Counted from the stretch's first letter, positions 8,908 through 17,879 are shown. The stretch: 64,000 bases of DNA from a bacterium (GCA_024743255.1 JANSWY010000012.1:32733-96732); one strand, 5' to 3'. The notes: generated by a model from the letters alone, not told the origin. A program made the numbers and translations.

Positions 8908-9016
8908 GGAAAAAAATAAATAAGTTTATCAGAACCTGCGAATGAATCGCCAGGATTAGGTAGTATAAACATAAACAAATCTGAGCTCACCTGACAACAT
9001 CTCTGAAAAACGACTA

Positions 9017-9532
9017 GTGGAACGATTAATGAATCGTGATAAATCTGCTATGAGTGAGCTGTATGACAACTATATAGATGCGCTATATGGTACTGCTTTG
9101 AGAATGGTGAAGGATGAAAGCCAAGCTCAGGAAGTTGTGCAGGATGCATTTGTTAAGATTTGGAAAAACATCAATTCTTATCGTTCGGAAAAATCAAGAT
9201 TATTTACCTGGATGATCAATATACTGCGTAATACTGCCATTGATAAAATGCGATCTCGTGATTTTAAGCTGTCCGAGAAATCCGATTCAATAGAACACTA
9301 CGTATTTACTATAAACAAAGATAAATTTACAGAGCAATCTATCGATGCTCTGGGTATCAAGGATGTCTTAAAAGGACTTACCTCTGATCAAAGGGATGTG
9401 ATAGATTGGATCTATTTTGGAGGTTATACACAATCTGAAGTGGCAAAAGAATATGGAATACCACTTGGAACAGTGAAAACCAGATTGCGAAGTGCCATGT
9501 CCGCTTTAAGAAAAATATTGAAGGTAGATTGA
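9017..9532 (+). CDS. ECF RNA polymerase sigma factor (start uncertain)
   Basis: A sigma-70 family, extracytoplasmic-function factor. Region 2 runs from YDNYIDALYGTALRMV through FVKIWKNINSYR and FTWMINILRNTAIDKMR. Region 4 is LTSDQRDVIDWIYFGGYTQ with the DNA-recognition part IPLGTVKTRLRSAMSALRKI. The given start is a GTG; an ATG lies 12 bp further in at 9029. The open frame continues upstream to 8975 without an ATG, and the residues it would encode (SEKRLVERLMNRD) fit the family N-terminus, so the true start may lie further upstream at a non-standard codon. The stop overlaps the anti-sigma start by 4 bp, showing translational coupling. Confidence 0.9.
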   Translation: MERLMNRDKSAMSELYDNYIDALYGTALRMVKDESQAQEVVQDAFVKIWKNINSYRSEKSRLFTWMINILRNTAIDKMRSRDFKLSEKSDSIEHYVFTINKDKFTEQSIDALGIKDVLKGLTSDQRDVIDWIYFGGYTQSEVAKEYGIPLGTVKTRLRSAMSALRKILKVD

Positions 9533-10305
9533 ATAGGGAAGAATACATATCGTCAGGAATACTGGAATCCTATCTTCTCGAGGAGCTTTCACCCAGAGAG
9601 GCTTTGGAGGTGGAAAGGCAATTGCGTTTCGATCCTGAGCTGAGACAGGAATTAGAGAAGATCGAAAAGACTTTGTATCAGATGTCTGAATCGGCCTCCG
9701 TGAAACCTCCTCTAGATTTAAAGGACTCTATATTTTCTGAGATTGAAAAGGAAGAGACCATTCAAATGAGTTCTCCTTCAGGCTCTTATTTTAAATTCCT
9801 AATGGCAGCAGGCGTGACCCTATTTTTGATCAGTAGTGTTATAGCATATAATTACTGGAATAAATGGCAAACTTCAAACAAAGAACTAATCTCACTTAGA
9901 GACCAAAACCAGGTGCTTGCCCAGGATTTGCAAAAAGTTAATAATGAATATTCTGCTGTAGAAGATGACCTATTCTTTATAAGTCAGCCGAACACACAGA
10001 TTGTTGCCATAAATGGTTTGGCAATTTCTTCAACCTCAAGTGGTACCATATATTGGAATCCGGGAGAACAAAAGGTGTTATTAAAAGTAAACTCCCTACC
10101 AGAACCTCCAGAAGGAAAACAATATCAACTGTGGGCTATTGTTGATGGACAACCAACCGATTTAGGCGTATTTGATATTGGGAATGAATTTCTATCAATC
10201 AGAAATGTAAAGAATCCTTCGGCTTTCGCAGTTACTTTAGAAAATGAAGGAGGAAGTCCTGTTCCTACTTTAGATCAAATGTACTTGTTGGGGGAGGTCA
10301 GTTAA
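9529..10305 (+). CDS. RskA-type anti-sigma factor
   Basis: A 258-residue single-pass membrane protein starting at TTG 9529, which overlaps the sigma-factor TGA. No ATG exists nearby and the N-terminus NREEYISSGILESYLLEELS is the typical start of this family. Residues 1-80 are the sigma-binding cytoplasmic part. It lacks the zinc HxxxCxxC motif, as in RskA. Residues 88-108 are the membrane helix, 111-150 a coiled coil, and 155-258 the periplasmic RskA domain (WNPGEQKVLLKV and GKQYQLWAIVDGQPTDLGVF). It should hold the upstream sigma factor inactive until an envelope signal triggers proteolysis. No obvious target operon adjoins the pair. Confidence 0.88.
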   Translation: MNREEYISSGILESYLLEELSPREALEVERQLRFDPELRQELEKIEKTLYQMSESASVKPPLDLKDSIFSEIEKEETIQMSSPSGSYFKFLMAAGVTLFLISSVIAYNYWNKWQTSNKELISLRDQNQVLAQDLQKVNNEYSAVEDDLFFISQPNTQIVAINGLAISSTSSGTIYWNPGEQKVLLKVNSLPEPPEGKQYQLWAIVDGQPTDLGVFDIGNEFLSIRNVKNPSAFAVTLENEGGSPVPTLDQMYLLGEVS

Positions 10306-10345
10306 GGCCAGATGCACTAAAACCCAATTAAAATACATCTGACCT
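10305..10345 (+). terminator. Weak hairpin after the anti-sigma gene
   Basis: AGGCCAGATG (10305-10314) pairs with CATCTGACCT (10336-10345) with one mismatch and a 21-nt loop. A T-rich stretch follows some 8 bp later. It is a plausible but imperfect terminator. Confidence 0.4.
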
Positions 10346-10465
10346 ATAACTCTTTTTCATGCATGCAGTGTGCAATTTCGTTCAGGTTTTCTTCTCATCC
10401 TAACCTTTTCATCACAGAATTATCACTTCATCACTGATTTTCCTTCTTAACATCAATTGGTGCTA

Positions 10466-11365
10466 TTAGCACTTACATATTCCAGCGATATTACACCTTA
10501 AGTGATCAATGAAATTCTCAAGGTATTGTGGTGTTTCTTCTTTGTTTAAAGTAACTGCGTACCAGGTTCTAAACAGCCCTTTTCTTGTCACCGGACGGAT
10601 ATCAAGCGCCTTATCCTGTAGGTATGGCTCGATAATCCATTTGGCAATTACCTTAATCCCCATTCCAGCTTTCACCATTTGTACCATGGCATCTGTGATT
10701 TGAATTGGAATGACCTTTTTTGGTGTGATGCCTTCTGGAATTAGTAGATTTTTAAATAAATATACTGAGTCCAGCGGGTAGGAGTGAATGATCACAGACT
10801 CATCCTTGAAGTCTTCTGCATAGACGTATTTCTTTCTGGTGAGTTCATGATCAGCGGGCATTAGTGTCATAAGCTCATCGGTGAACAACTCTGTGTATTT
10901 TAAGTTGGGGTTATCTACCACGGTACTTGCAATAGCTAAATCTAGCTCCCCATTTAAAATTTGTTGTTCCGGTTCTGTTAAGGATTGAGGAAATACTTCA
11001 ATATCAACATTTGGAAATTCATTATTGAAGTCTATCATTAATTGAGGTAACCAATGATAGCAAGTGTAACATTCCGTTGCAATTCTAACTGTTCCTTTAT
11101 CTCCACTTATGTATTTCTTAACTGATCTCTCAGTGTGGGCAATATCCTTTAATATCCTCTCAGCTGAATCCAAAACGATTTTTCCAGCCCCGGTGAGCAC
11201 TAATTTCTTATTCACCCTATGGAATAAAGGTGCACCAAGTTGTGTTTCCACTTCCTTCAACTGATGGCTTAGTGCCGACTGTGATAAATACAAAGTGTCC
11301 ATTGCCTTAGTGAGGCTGCCTTTTTCGGCTACTTCCTTTACAAGTCTGAGATGACGTATTTCCAT
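10466..11365 (-). CDS. LysR family regulator, MetR-like
   Basis: A 299-residue LysR-type regulator with a winged HTH in residues 1-60 (MEIRHLRLVKEVAEKGSLTK, then LSQSALSHQLKEVETQLG) and a periplasmic-binding-like effector domain from residue 90. The segment RIATECYTCYHWLPQL closely follows the RIAxECHxCxxWL segment of enterobacterial MetR, the homocysteine-responsive activator of methionine genes, so this is the closest named relative. It is divergent from the mini-ORF and EamA exporter. A palindrome in between (11418-11440) is a candidate binding site. Control of the exporter is inferred from position; the effector is unproved. Confidence 0.85.
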   Translation of the reverse strand: MEIRHLRLVKEVAEKGSLTKAMDTLYLSQSALSHQLKEVETQLGAPLFHRVNKKLVLTGAGKIVLDSAERILKDIAHTERSVKKYISGDKGTVRIATECYTCYHWLPQLMIDFNNEFPNVDIEVFPQSLTEPEQQILNGELDLAIASTVVDNPNLKYTELFTDELMTLMPADHELTRKKYVYAEDFKDESVIIHSYPLDSVYLFKNLLIPEGITPKKVIPIQITDAMVQMVKAGMGIKVIAKWIIEPYLQDKALDIRPVTRKGLFRTWYAVTLNKEETPQYLENFIDHLRCNIAGICKC

Positions 11366-11417
11366 AAGTATTAGTTTAATTCATGAATATTACAAAATCT
11401 ATTCATCCAATTAATAG

Positions 11418-11440
11418 AACGGTAAATATAAGCTACCGTT
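11418..11440. promoter_or_regulatory. LysR-type operator candidate (AACGGTA-N9-TACCGTT)
   Basis: A perfect 7-bp inverted repeat, AACGGTA (11418-11424) and TACCGTT (11434-11440), with a 9-bp AT-rich centre. It includes a T-N11-A core as LysR proteins prefer and lies between the divergent regulator (start 11365) and the plus-strand mini-ORF. TACATTTA at 11440-11447 resembles a -7 box for the plus-strand genes and has no good -33 box, as expected for an activator-dependent promoter. Confidence 0.5.
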
Positions 11441-11468
11441 ACATTTATTGTACCAAATCTTGAAGCAA

Positions 11469-11636
11469 ATGAGAATTTCACTATCAACACTCGGAATAAA
11501 TGAATTGCTGGCAAATGGAAATGACCAAAGCAAAAAAGACTCTAAGAGCTCCAAGTCAAATGAAAAATTTAGCTGGTCCCAGTATCTCAGGAAACAATTA
11601 GGTCATAGTGTGTCACTGGGCCATTTTAACAAGTAA
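11469..11636 (+). CDS. Small basic protein, unknown (55 aa)
   Basis: An open frame of 55 codons from ATG 11469, encoding MRISLSTLGINELLANG, then a Ser/Lys/Asn-rich middle (residues 17-36), then the conserved-looking end FSWSQYLRKQLGHSVSLGHF. A GTG/TTG-type start upstream at 11448 would give 62 residues. The stop is only 4 bp before the ATG of the EamA exporter, so the two would be co-translated. I do not recognise a family. It could be a genuine small protein or a leader that couples translation into the exporter gene. Confidence 0.4.
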   Translation: MRISLSTLGINELLANGNDQSKKDSKSSKSNEKFSWSQYLRKQLGHSVSLGHFNK

Positions 11637-11640
11637 TTCT

Positions 11641-12600
11641 ATGAAACTAAAAAACCTACTAAACCTGCTTTTTCTGGCCACCTTATGGGGGCCGTCATTC
11701 TTGTTTATTAAGATAGCGGTGGTTGAAATCCCACCCATTACCTTGGCAGCACTCCGGATCGGAGTGGCTGCCATTTTAATCAATATCTATCTTTTTATTA
11801 CGGGGAATAGATTGCCATGGAACTTTAAGTTTTGGAGAGACGTGGCTTTTGTTGGGTTATTTGCGCATACTATTCCATTCATATTAATTAATTGGGGTCA
11901 GCAGTACATTGACAGTGCCCTGGCATCAATATTAAATGCGATAACACCATTGAGTACGATTGGGTTGGCAGCAATTTTTGTGAAGGAAGATAAAATGACT
12001 TTTAACAAACTGGCAGGATCAATGATTGGACTATTAGGATTATTAATTCTAATTTCTCCCAATTTTTCATTGAGTTTTGAAGCTTCCTTTCTTGGCCTAC
12101 TTGCAGTATCTATTGGAGCTTCGGCATACGGTGTAGCTCTTGTTTATGCCAGGTTAAACTTAACAAGTGTAAAATCAATTCAGGCTCCTTCGGGGCAATT
12201 ATTAATTACTAGTCTTTATATGATACCTCTAGCTTTAGTGGTTGATGGTGTACCATCAATTAGCAATATATCAATGGAAGTCATTTGGTCCATTTTAGGT
12301 CTAGCTTCTATGGGAACTGCAGTAGCATTCGTAATTTATTATAAGCTTCTGGAGTCAGCCGGTCCGACATTCGTTTCTCTTGTGACTTATCTGATGCCTA
12401 TTTATGGTGTAGTTCTTGGTTTTGTGTTTTTGAATGAAATCATCACTGGTGAAGCAATTGCTGGTGGTATTATTATCCTGTTGGGTGTGATGGTAGTCAA
12501 CAAAACTATTGACCCTTCAAGAGTTTCTGATTGGTTTCGTTTGAGAATCAGAGCCACAAAGATTTCACGAGCTAAACAAATAGCGAGATCAAATAGATAA
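11641..12600 (+). CDS. EamA/DMT family transporter
   Basis: A 319-residue drug/metabolite exporter (RhaT/YdcZ-like) with about ten transmembrane helices in two EamA halves: residues 5-140, with WGPSFLFIKIAV and INWGQQYIDSALASILNAIT, and 150-300, with SYGVALVYARL-like and PIYGVVLGFVFLNEIITGEA segments. The frame is open 11 codons further upstream, but the ATG at 11641 begins a normal N-terminus (MKLKNLLNLLFLATLWGPSF). It sits behind the mini-ORF and divergent from the MetR-like regulator, suggesting export of an amino acid or thiol-related metabolite. The 3' end overlaps the convergent gluconate permease gene by 29 bp. Confidence 0.88.
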   Translation: MKLKNLLNLLFLATLWGPSFLFIKIAVVEIPPITLAALRIGVAAILINIYLFITGNRLPWNFKFWRDVAFVGLFAHTIPFILINWGQQYIDSALASILNAITPLSTIGLAAIFVKEDKMTFNKLAGSMIGLLGLLILISPNFSLSFEASFLGLLAVSIGASAYGVALVYARLNLTSVKSIQAPSGQLLITSLYMIPLALVVDGVPSISNISMEVIWSILGLASMGTAVAFVIYYKLLESAGPTFVSLVTYLMPIYGVVLGFVFLNEIITGEAIAGGIIILLGVMVVNKTIDPSRVSDWFRLRIRATKISRAKQIARSNR

Positions 12601-13915
12601 TTATAAAGCTGGAAAGCCCAATCACCATAGTGAGGGCTGACCAGCTTTTCAACGTATCCTGGACAGATAGGTCTAAATATCTATTCACCAACCAGAATCC
12701 ACTATCATTTACATGAGATAGAAAAACAGATCCTGCCGCGATCGAAAGAACAACCAAAGCTTTATGTATATCTGGAAAACTTAACTCAGACATGATAGGA
12801 GCAATTACTCCTGCAGCTGTGATCATTGCTACTGTTGCAGAACCTTGTAATATTCTTACTAGCGCTGCTATTACAAAAGCCAGAGGAATCAAATAGACGG
12901 AACCACTATCGGCGAATAATTGTGCGATCATGTCTCCGGCTCCCGTTTCAATTAGCATTTGTTTAAAAACGCCACCTGCACCGGTTATTAAGATGATAGA
13001 ACCAGCTGGGGCCAGGGACTTATTGGAAATATCAAACAGCTCTTTGAGAGAGTATTTCTTAATTCTTCCCAAAATAAATAAAGCCAGAAGAGTAGCTATT
13101 ATTAGTGAAACAAATGGATGACCAAGAAAAATCCATATCTCTTCCCATAAGGTGAATTCTGTATCTGGTTCATGAAGCATCTTCACAATAGTCCCCCTAA
13201 CAATCAGAAACAGTGGTACAGCTATTATTCCAAGAATTATCGGAACAATCGTAGTGTCAAATTCCTGCTTTTCTCCAGTGTCAACAAATTCGCCAGACTT
13301 AACTTTTGAAGCTGCCCATTTACTAAACCAAAGACCACTTATTACTGCAACTGGGATCCCAACAATGGCGCCAAATAAAATAACCCACCCCAAATCAACA
13401 TCAATAATATCAGCTACTGCTACCGGACCAGGAGTAGGGGGGATCAAACTATGTGTAATTGCTAAACCTGCCAACAATGGCAAGGCGAAGTAGATGACAG
13501 ATTTACCTGTTCTAATCGATAAAGCATGTAGAACCGGAATAAGAATAATGAATGCTACATCAAAGAACACAGGAATGGCTATGATGAATCCGGCTATCAA
13601 AACGGCAGCACGTGCATTATTATCTCCAAATCTGCTAATCAGAAAATGTGCCAACCCATTTGCTCCTCCAGATTTTTCAAGGATTGCTCCAAAAATAGCT
13701 CCCAGGCCTACAACAACAGCTACATATCCTAGAGTACCACCCATACCTTTGGATATGGCATCTGTGATTGCATTGAATTCCATCCCTGCTATTACACCTA
13801 CTACAATACTGGAGATTAATAGACTAATAAAGGCATTAAGTTTAAGCGCTATGATAAGTGCAAGAAGAACGCCAATCCCAATTACTACAGCTGCAATTAG
13901 TTGAAAATCAATCAT
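12572..13915 (-). CDS. gntP: Gluconate:H+ symporter, GntP family
   Basis: A 447-residue inner-membrane permease with about twelve helices. Family hallmarks include LPLLAGLAITHSLIPPTPGP near residue 150, VVGLGAIFGAILEKSGGA near 70, and GAGGVFKQMLIETGAG near 310 (all GntP/GntT features). It lies 3 bp after the 6-phosphogluconate dehydrogenase gene and is the third gene of a three-gene gluconate cassette, which supports gluconate rather than another sugar acid as substrate. Its last 29 bp overlap the convergent EamA gene, leaving no room for a classical terminator. Confidence 0.9.
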   Translation of the reverse strand: MIDFQLIAAVVIGIGVLLALIIALKLNAFISLLISSIVVGVIAGMEFNAITDAISKGMGGTLGYVAVVVGLGAIFGAILEKSGGANGLAHFLISRFGDNNARAAVLIAGFIIAIPVFFDVAFIILIPVLHALSIRTGKSVIYFALPLLAGLAITHSLIPPTPGPVAVADIIDVDLGWVILFGAIVGIPVAVISGLWFSKWAASKVKSGEFVDTGEKQEFDTTIVPIILGIIAVPLFLIVRGTIVKMLHEPDTEFTLWEEIWIFLGHPFVSLIIATLLALFILGRIKKYSLKELFDISNKSLAPAGSIILITGAGGVFKQMLIETGAGDMIAQLFADSGSVYLIPLAFVIAALVRILQGSATVAMITAAGVIAPIMSELSFPDIHKALVVLSIAAGSVFLSHVNDSGFWLVNRYLDLSVQDTLKSWSALTMVIGLSSFIIIYLISLFV

Positions 13916-13918
13916 AAT

Positions 13919-15334
13919 CTATTTAGTCCAATTTGTGTGAAAGAATTCGCTTCTTGGCTTACCCACCTTTTCATAAGTATGAGCACCGAAATAATCTCTT
14001 TGCGCTTGAATCATATTTGCGGTTGTTTTCTCTAGAATAATTCCGTTGAAGTAATTGAATGAGGCTGACATAGCTGGAGCATGAACACCCGAAGAACCAA
14101 AAACAGCCAATGTTTGATTAAATGCAGATATTCTTGTGAGAAGAAGTTGTTTAATCTCATTTGTAAGAATAAGATTATTGGTGATATTGATTTCGCTTAA
14201 GACATATAATACCTCAGACCTTATAATACATCCCTCTTTCCAGATATTAGCCAGGTTTGAGAAATTGATGTCCCAATTATATTGTTCACTTGCTGCTTTA
14301 ATCAAATCGAAACCCTGAATATAATTAATAAGCTTGGATGCATAGAGTGCATCCTTTATAGTATTAATCCCTTCAGATGATAGCTTGTTGACGCCACTTG
14401 ACTGATTGTAACTTGAGGATGCTCCAGTTCTTGTTTCAATCATTGTACTCAAGTACCTGGCAAATACAGACTCTGATATTGTAGGGATAGGAACTCCAAG
14501 ATCCAAAGCAGCATGTACCACCCATTTTCCTGTACCCTTATTACCTGCTACATCTAGAATTTCATCAAGAGTAGCCTGGCCGTTTTCTTTGTGTCGTAGA
14601 ATATCAATAGTGATTTCCAGAAGATATCCACCCAATTCTCCTTTATTCCAATCCTCAAATATTGAAGCAATTTCCTCGTTGGAATAACCTGCTGACTTCT
14701 TGAAGTAGCCATAGACCTCCGCTATCATTTGCATATCAGCGTACTCAAGTCCATTGTGTACCATTTTAACAAAGTGACCAGATCCCCCTGAACCTATATG
14801 TGTGACACAGGCATTGCCTTCTCTTTCAACTGCAGCGATGGATTTGAAATACACTTCTAATTCCTGATAAGTAGAAGATGTACAACCAGGCATTAATGAA
14901 GGTCCTTTTAGAGCTCCCTCTTCACCTCCAGAGACACCAAGACCCACAAACTTTAAACCTTTAGAATCCAGATCTTTGCTTCTTCTTTCGGAATCTGAGA
15001 AGTGAGAATTTCCCGCGTCAATGATGATGTCATTTTCTGCTAATAGTGGTTCCAGCTTTGAAATCATTTGATCAACTGGATCTCCTGCGGTAATCATCAA
15101 AACTATTTTTTTAGGAGAATCAAGCGAGTTGACGAAATCTTCAAGGTCCTTAGCTCCGTAGAAATTGGAATCACTAAACTCATTTACAAAATTATTTACA
15201 AGATCTTCTTCTCCAGGAAAAGGAAGATTGTAAACGGAGACATTATACCCTCTGGATTCAAAGTTTCTGGCCAGACTTTTTCCCATGACCCCAAGTCCGA
15301 TGAGACCTATTTGATTGGAGTTTTCTCCCTTCAT
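13919..15334 (-). CDS. gnd: 6-phosphogluconate dehydrogenase, decarboxylating
   Basis: A full-length 471-residue enzyme converting 6-phosphogluconate plus NADP to ribulose 5-phosphate and CO2. Visible are the Rossmann motif GLGVMG (residues 13-18), DAGNSHF, the substrate loop VSGGEEGA, and the catalytic HFVKMVHNGLEYADMQ with its lysine. The C-terminal tail contains the expected AQRDYFGAHTYE signature. It overlaps the gluconokinase gene by 4 bp (ATGA), placing it in the gluconate cassette. No zwf or pgl gene is nearby, so here it serves gluconate entry rather than a complete glucose-6-phosphate branch. Confidence 0.95.
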   Translation of the reverse strand: MKGENSNQIGLIGLGVMGKSLARNFESRGYNVSVYNLPFPGEEDLVNNFVNEFSDSNFYGAKDLEDFVNSLDSPKKIVLMITAGDPVDQMISKLEPLLAENDIIIDAGNSHFSDSERRSKDLDSKGLKFVGLGVSGGEEGALKGPSLMPGCTSSTYQELEVYFKSIAAVEREGNACVTHIGSGGSGHFVKMVHNGLEYADMQMIAEVYGYFKKSAGYSNEEIASIFEDWNKGELGGYLLEITIDILRHKENGQATLDEILDVAGNKGTGKWVVHAALDLGVPIPTISESVFARYLSTMIETRTGASSSYNQSSGVNKLSSEGINTIKDALYASKLINYIQGFDLIKAASEQYNWDINFSNLANIWKEGCIIRSEVLYVLSEINITNNLILTNEIKQLLLTRISAFNQTLAVFGSSGVHAPAMSASFNYFNGIILEKTTANMIQAQRDYFGAHTYEKVGKPRSEFFHTNWTK

Positions 15335-15825
15335 TTTGCTACAATTTTATTAAAAATGAAATCTACTATTTCTTGTTCAGATAAGGAAGCATCTACCCAT
15401 ATTGCATCTTCTGGTTCCTCCAAAGTGTCAAATTGAGAATCAATCAAGCTGGAAGGCATGAAATGGTTTTGTCTGGAAGAAAGTCGTCTCTTTATCAGTT
15501 CCTTACTGGAATTAAGGTAGATAAATTGAACATTTTCATCGTTTGATATGATTTTTCTGTAATCCTCTTTAAGAGCTGAACATGCTAGTGTGGCTCCATT
15601 ATTGGAATTCCACTTCGAAATTTCGGAGTTCAGTATTTTGAGCCATGGAAACCGATCTTCATCAATTAATGGTATTCCAGAACTCATCTTTTGGACATTT
15701 GCATCTGGATGGTAATCATCGCCATCAAAAAATGGGACTTCTAGTTTCTTACCTAGTAATCTCCCGATAGTGGATTTACCACAGCCGGTAACCCCCATTA
15801 CTACATACGTGGTTTTGCTACTCAT
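15331..15825 (-). CDS. gntK: Gluconokinase
   Basis: A 164-residue P-loop kinase of the GntK/IdnK family that phosphorylates gluconate at C6 using ATP. The Walker A motif is GVTGCGKST (residues 11-19). The family motifs FFDGDDYHPDANVQKMSSGIPL, DRFPWL and ACSALKEDYR are present, followed by SRQNHFMPSSLIDSQFDTLE. It is first in the kinase-dehydrogenase-permease cassette, with a 4-bp overlap to the dehydrogenase gene. No GntR or LacI regulator lies close by. Confidence 0.95.
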   Translation of the reverse strand: MSSKTTYVVMGVTGCGKSTIGRLLGKKLEVPFFDGDDYHPDANVQKMSSGIPLIDEDRFPWLKILNSEISKWNSNNGATLACSALKEDYRKIISNDENVQFIYLNSSKELIKRRLSSRQNHFMPSSLIDSQFDTLEEPEDAIWVDASLSEQEIVDFIFNKIVAK

Positions 15826-16037
15826 ACAATTAGTTGGTTCAAAATAAAGAATTAATCCCAGAGCCGAAGCATGGTTTTTGATTCAAACAGGGTGGATGGG
15901 TTAATCTCTTACCACAATTACATATTGGAATCCATTGTGATATGCATATGAGTCAATTTTTATTCATTTTCCTAGCCTGCAATCAATTCTTTTAGGTTAA
16001 TATTACGGGTTATTGTTAACGCAACGTCTGAATAAAA

Positions 16038-17252
16038 TTGAATTTCGACTCTTTTAATTTTGAAAACGACCTGCAGGAAGGTTTGCAGGCAATGGGTTTC
16101 GAGGAAGCAACTCCAATTCAGGAACAGGCTATTCCTATAATCATGGAAGGCTCTGACCTCATTGGTTGTGCTCAAACTGGTACTGGTAAAACCGCTGCTT
16201 TCGTATTGCCGGTATTAAATCAAATTTCAAAGGATCACGATGATAAGGTAAGAGCATTAATCATTGCTCCGACTCGTGAGCTTGTATTACAAATAGATCA
16301 GCAGATTGAAGGTTTTTCATACTTTACCAATGCAAGTTCTGTTGCAGTATATGGTGGAGGTGATGGCGTTGTTTGGGCTCAGCAAAAGAAAGCGATTGAA
16401 CAAGGAGTAGATATTGTAGTAGCTACACCGGGAAGATTAATTGCTTTATTGAATTCTGAATCTGTCAATTTAGATAAACTTAAATACCTAATCCTGGATG
16501 AGGCCGACAGGATGTTGGATATGGGATTTGCTGATGATATCATGAGGATCGTAAATCAGCTACCTGAAAAAAGACAGAATATCCTGTTTTCTGCCACTAT
16601 GCCTCCTAAGATTCGCAAGTTTGCAGGTGAGCTTCTACACAAACCAAAAGAAGTCACCATTGCAATTTCTAAACCTGCAGAAGGCATATCTCAGAAAGCT
16701 TTCCTGACTTATGACGAACAAAAACTTCCATTGTTGGAGTGGTTTCTTAAATCAGGTAAATATGGTACCGCTATCATATTTGCATCAACAAAAGAGAATG
16801 TTAGAAAACTCTTCAAATCCCTAAAAGGTCTGGAGATTAATGTGGAGGCTTTCCATTCCGGTCTTGATCAGAAGGAGAGGGAGGCAATTATGCAAGCGTT
16901 TAAGGCAAAGCGGGTTGATGTGATTATTGGTACAGATATTCTTTCGAGGGGAATTGATGTGGAGGGAATTAACCTTGTAGTTAATTATGACGTTCCACCA
17001 GATCCGGAAGATTACGTTCATAGGATTGGAAGAACGGCAAGAGCTGATACTACGGGCGAGGCGATCACTTTTATTAACAAGGACGATCAACAGAAATTTT
17101 CAAGAATCGAGAAGTTGATTGAAAGAGAGATCATGAAAACCAAAAGTCTTCCAGCCAGGCTTGGCGAGGGACCTGATTATGCTCCAAGAACATTTAAATC
17201 AGGAGGTAAGAAGCCACGAAGAAACTTCAAGCCAAAAAAGAAAAACAGGTAA
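16038..17252 (+). CDS. DEAD-box ATP-dependent RNA helicase (RhlE-like)
   Basis: A 404-residue helicase with every core motif: Q motif (GFEEATPIQ), AQTGTGKT (45-52), PTRELVLQI, TPGR, DEAD (154-157), SAT (185-187), then the second RecA domain ending in HRIGRTARA. A basic tail (KSGGKKPRRNFKPKKKNR) would bind RNA. The start is TTG: an in-frame TGA lies three codons upstream and the next ATG (residue 19) would remove the conserved aromatic residue upstream of the Q motif. It probably remodels rRNA or mRNA, as RhlE/CsdA proteins do, often at low temperature. Confidence 0.93.
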   Translation: MNFDSFNFENDLQEGLQAMGFEEATPIQEQAIPIIMEGSDLIGCAQTGTGKTAAFVLPVLNQISKDHDDKVRALIIAPTRELVLQIDQQIEGFSYFTNASSVAVYGGGDGVVWAQQKKAIEQGVDIVVATPGRLIALLNSESVNLDKLKYLILDEADRMLDMGFADDIMRIVNQLPEKRQNILFSATMPPKIRKFAGELLHKPKEVTIAISKPAEGISQKAFLTYDEQKLPLLEWFLKSGKYGTAIIFASTKENVRKLFKSLKGLEINVEAFHSGLDQKEREAIMQAFKAKRVDVIIGTDILSRGIDVEGINLVVNYDVPPDPEDYVHRIGRTARADTTGEAITFINKDDQQKFSRIEKLIEREIMKTKSLPARLGEGPDYAPRTFKSGGKKPRRNFKPKKKNR

Positions 17253-17318
17253 TTCTAAATTTTTCTCAGATCGTATTGAACCTTTCTCAATTTATTCCGA
17301 CTATTAGTGCGGAATTCA

Positions 17319-17879
17319 ATGAGAAAACCTGCAGACATATACGATGAGTGGTTGGTACTAAAATGCCAATCCGGTGATAACAAAGCATTTTCCCTCTTAA
17401 TCGAGAAGTGGAATTCCAAAGTGCTTAGTCAGGCTTACTATCAAATGAAGGATTATGATGGTGCAAAAGACGTTGTTCAAGAAGTCTGGACCAGTGTGAT
17501 AAAATCCATCCACAAACTAAATGAGCCTAAGAAGTTTCGATCATGGCTATATAGAATTGTCTATTTGAAATCAGTTGATTGGGTTCGTGAGAAGAAAAAA
17601 GATAGAGATGGGTTGAGTAATTCCTGGGAGATTGAGAATAGTTTGTTGGGAGAGCAGGAGGGCGAAGAAGAAGAGAAAATTCAATTAATTCAAAGAAGTT
17701 TAAAAGAGATGAAAGAGTCTGAAAGAATGATTATCAGGCTGTTTTATCTGGAAGGTCAGAATATGAGGGCGATTTCTGAAATCATGGGAATCCCAACCGG
17801 AACAGTGAAAAGCAAACTGTTTTACGCCAGAGAACATTTAAAGAAATTAATAAAATCAAAAAGTTATGAACAAGAGTAA
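17319..17879 (+). CDS. ECF RNA polymerase sigma factor
   Basis: A 186-residue sigma-70 family factor counted from ATG 17319 (a GTG four codons upstream is possible). Region 2 contains NSKVLSQAYYQMKDYDGAKDVV and FRSWLYRIVYLKSVDWVR. Region 4 contains ERMIIRLFYLEGQNMRAISE and IPTGTVKSKLFYAREHLKK. It overlaps the next gene by 14 bp, so the membrane protein there is the likely partner or regulator. Sigma genes followed by DUF6768-type membrane proteins are a recurrent pair in this phylum. Confidence 0.92.
   Translation: MRKPADIYDEWLVLKCQSGDNKAFSLLIEKWNSKVLSQAYYQMKDYDGAKDVVQEVWTSVIKSIHKLNEPKKFRSWLYRIVYLKSVDWVREKKKDRDGLSNSWEIENSLLGEQEGEEEEKIQLIQRSLKEMKESERMIIRLFYLEGQNMRAISEIMGIPTGTVKSKLFYAREHLKKLIKSKSYEQE

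Noticed and set aside
13494..13904. 136-codon plus-strand frame opposite the gluconate permease
   Set aside because: Antisense shadow of a well-conserved membrane protein; high Ile/Thr/Ala/Pro content mirrors the permease codons.
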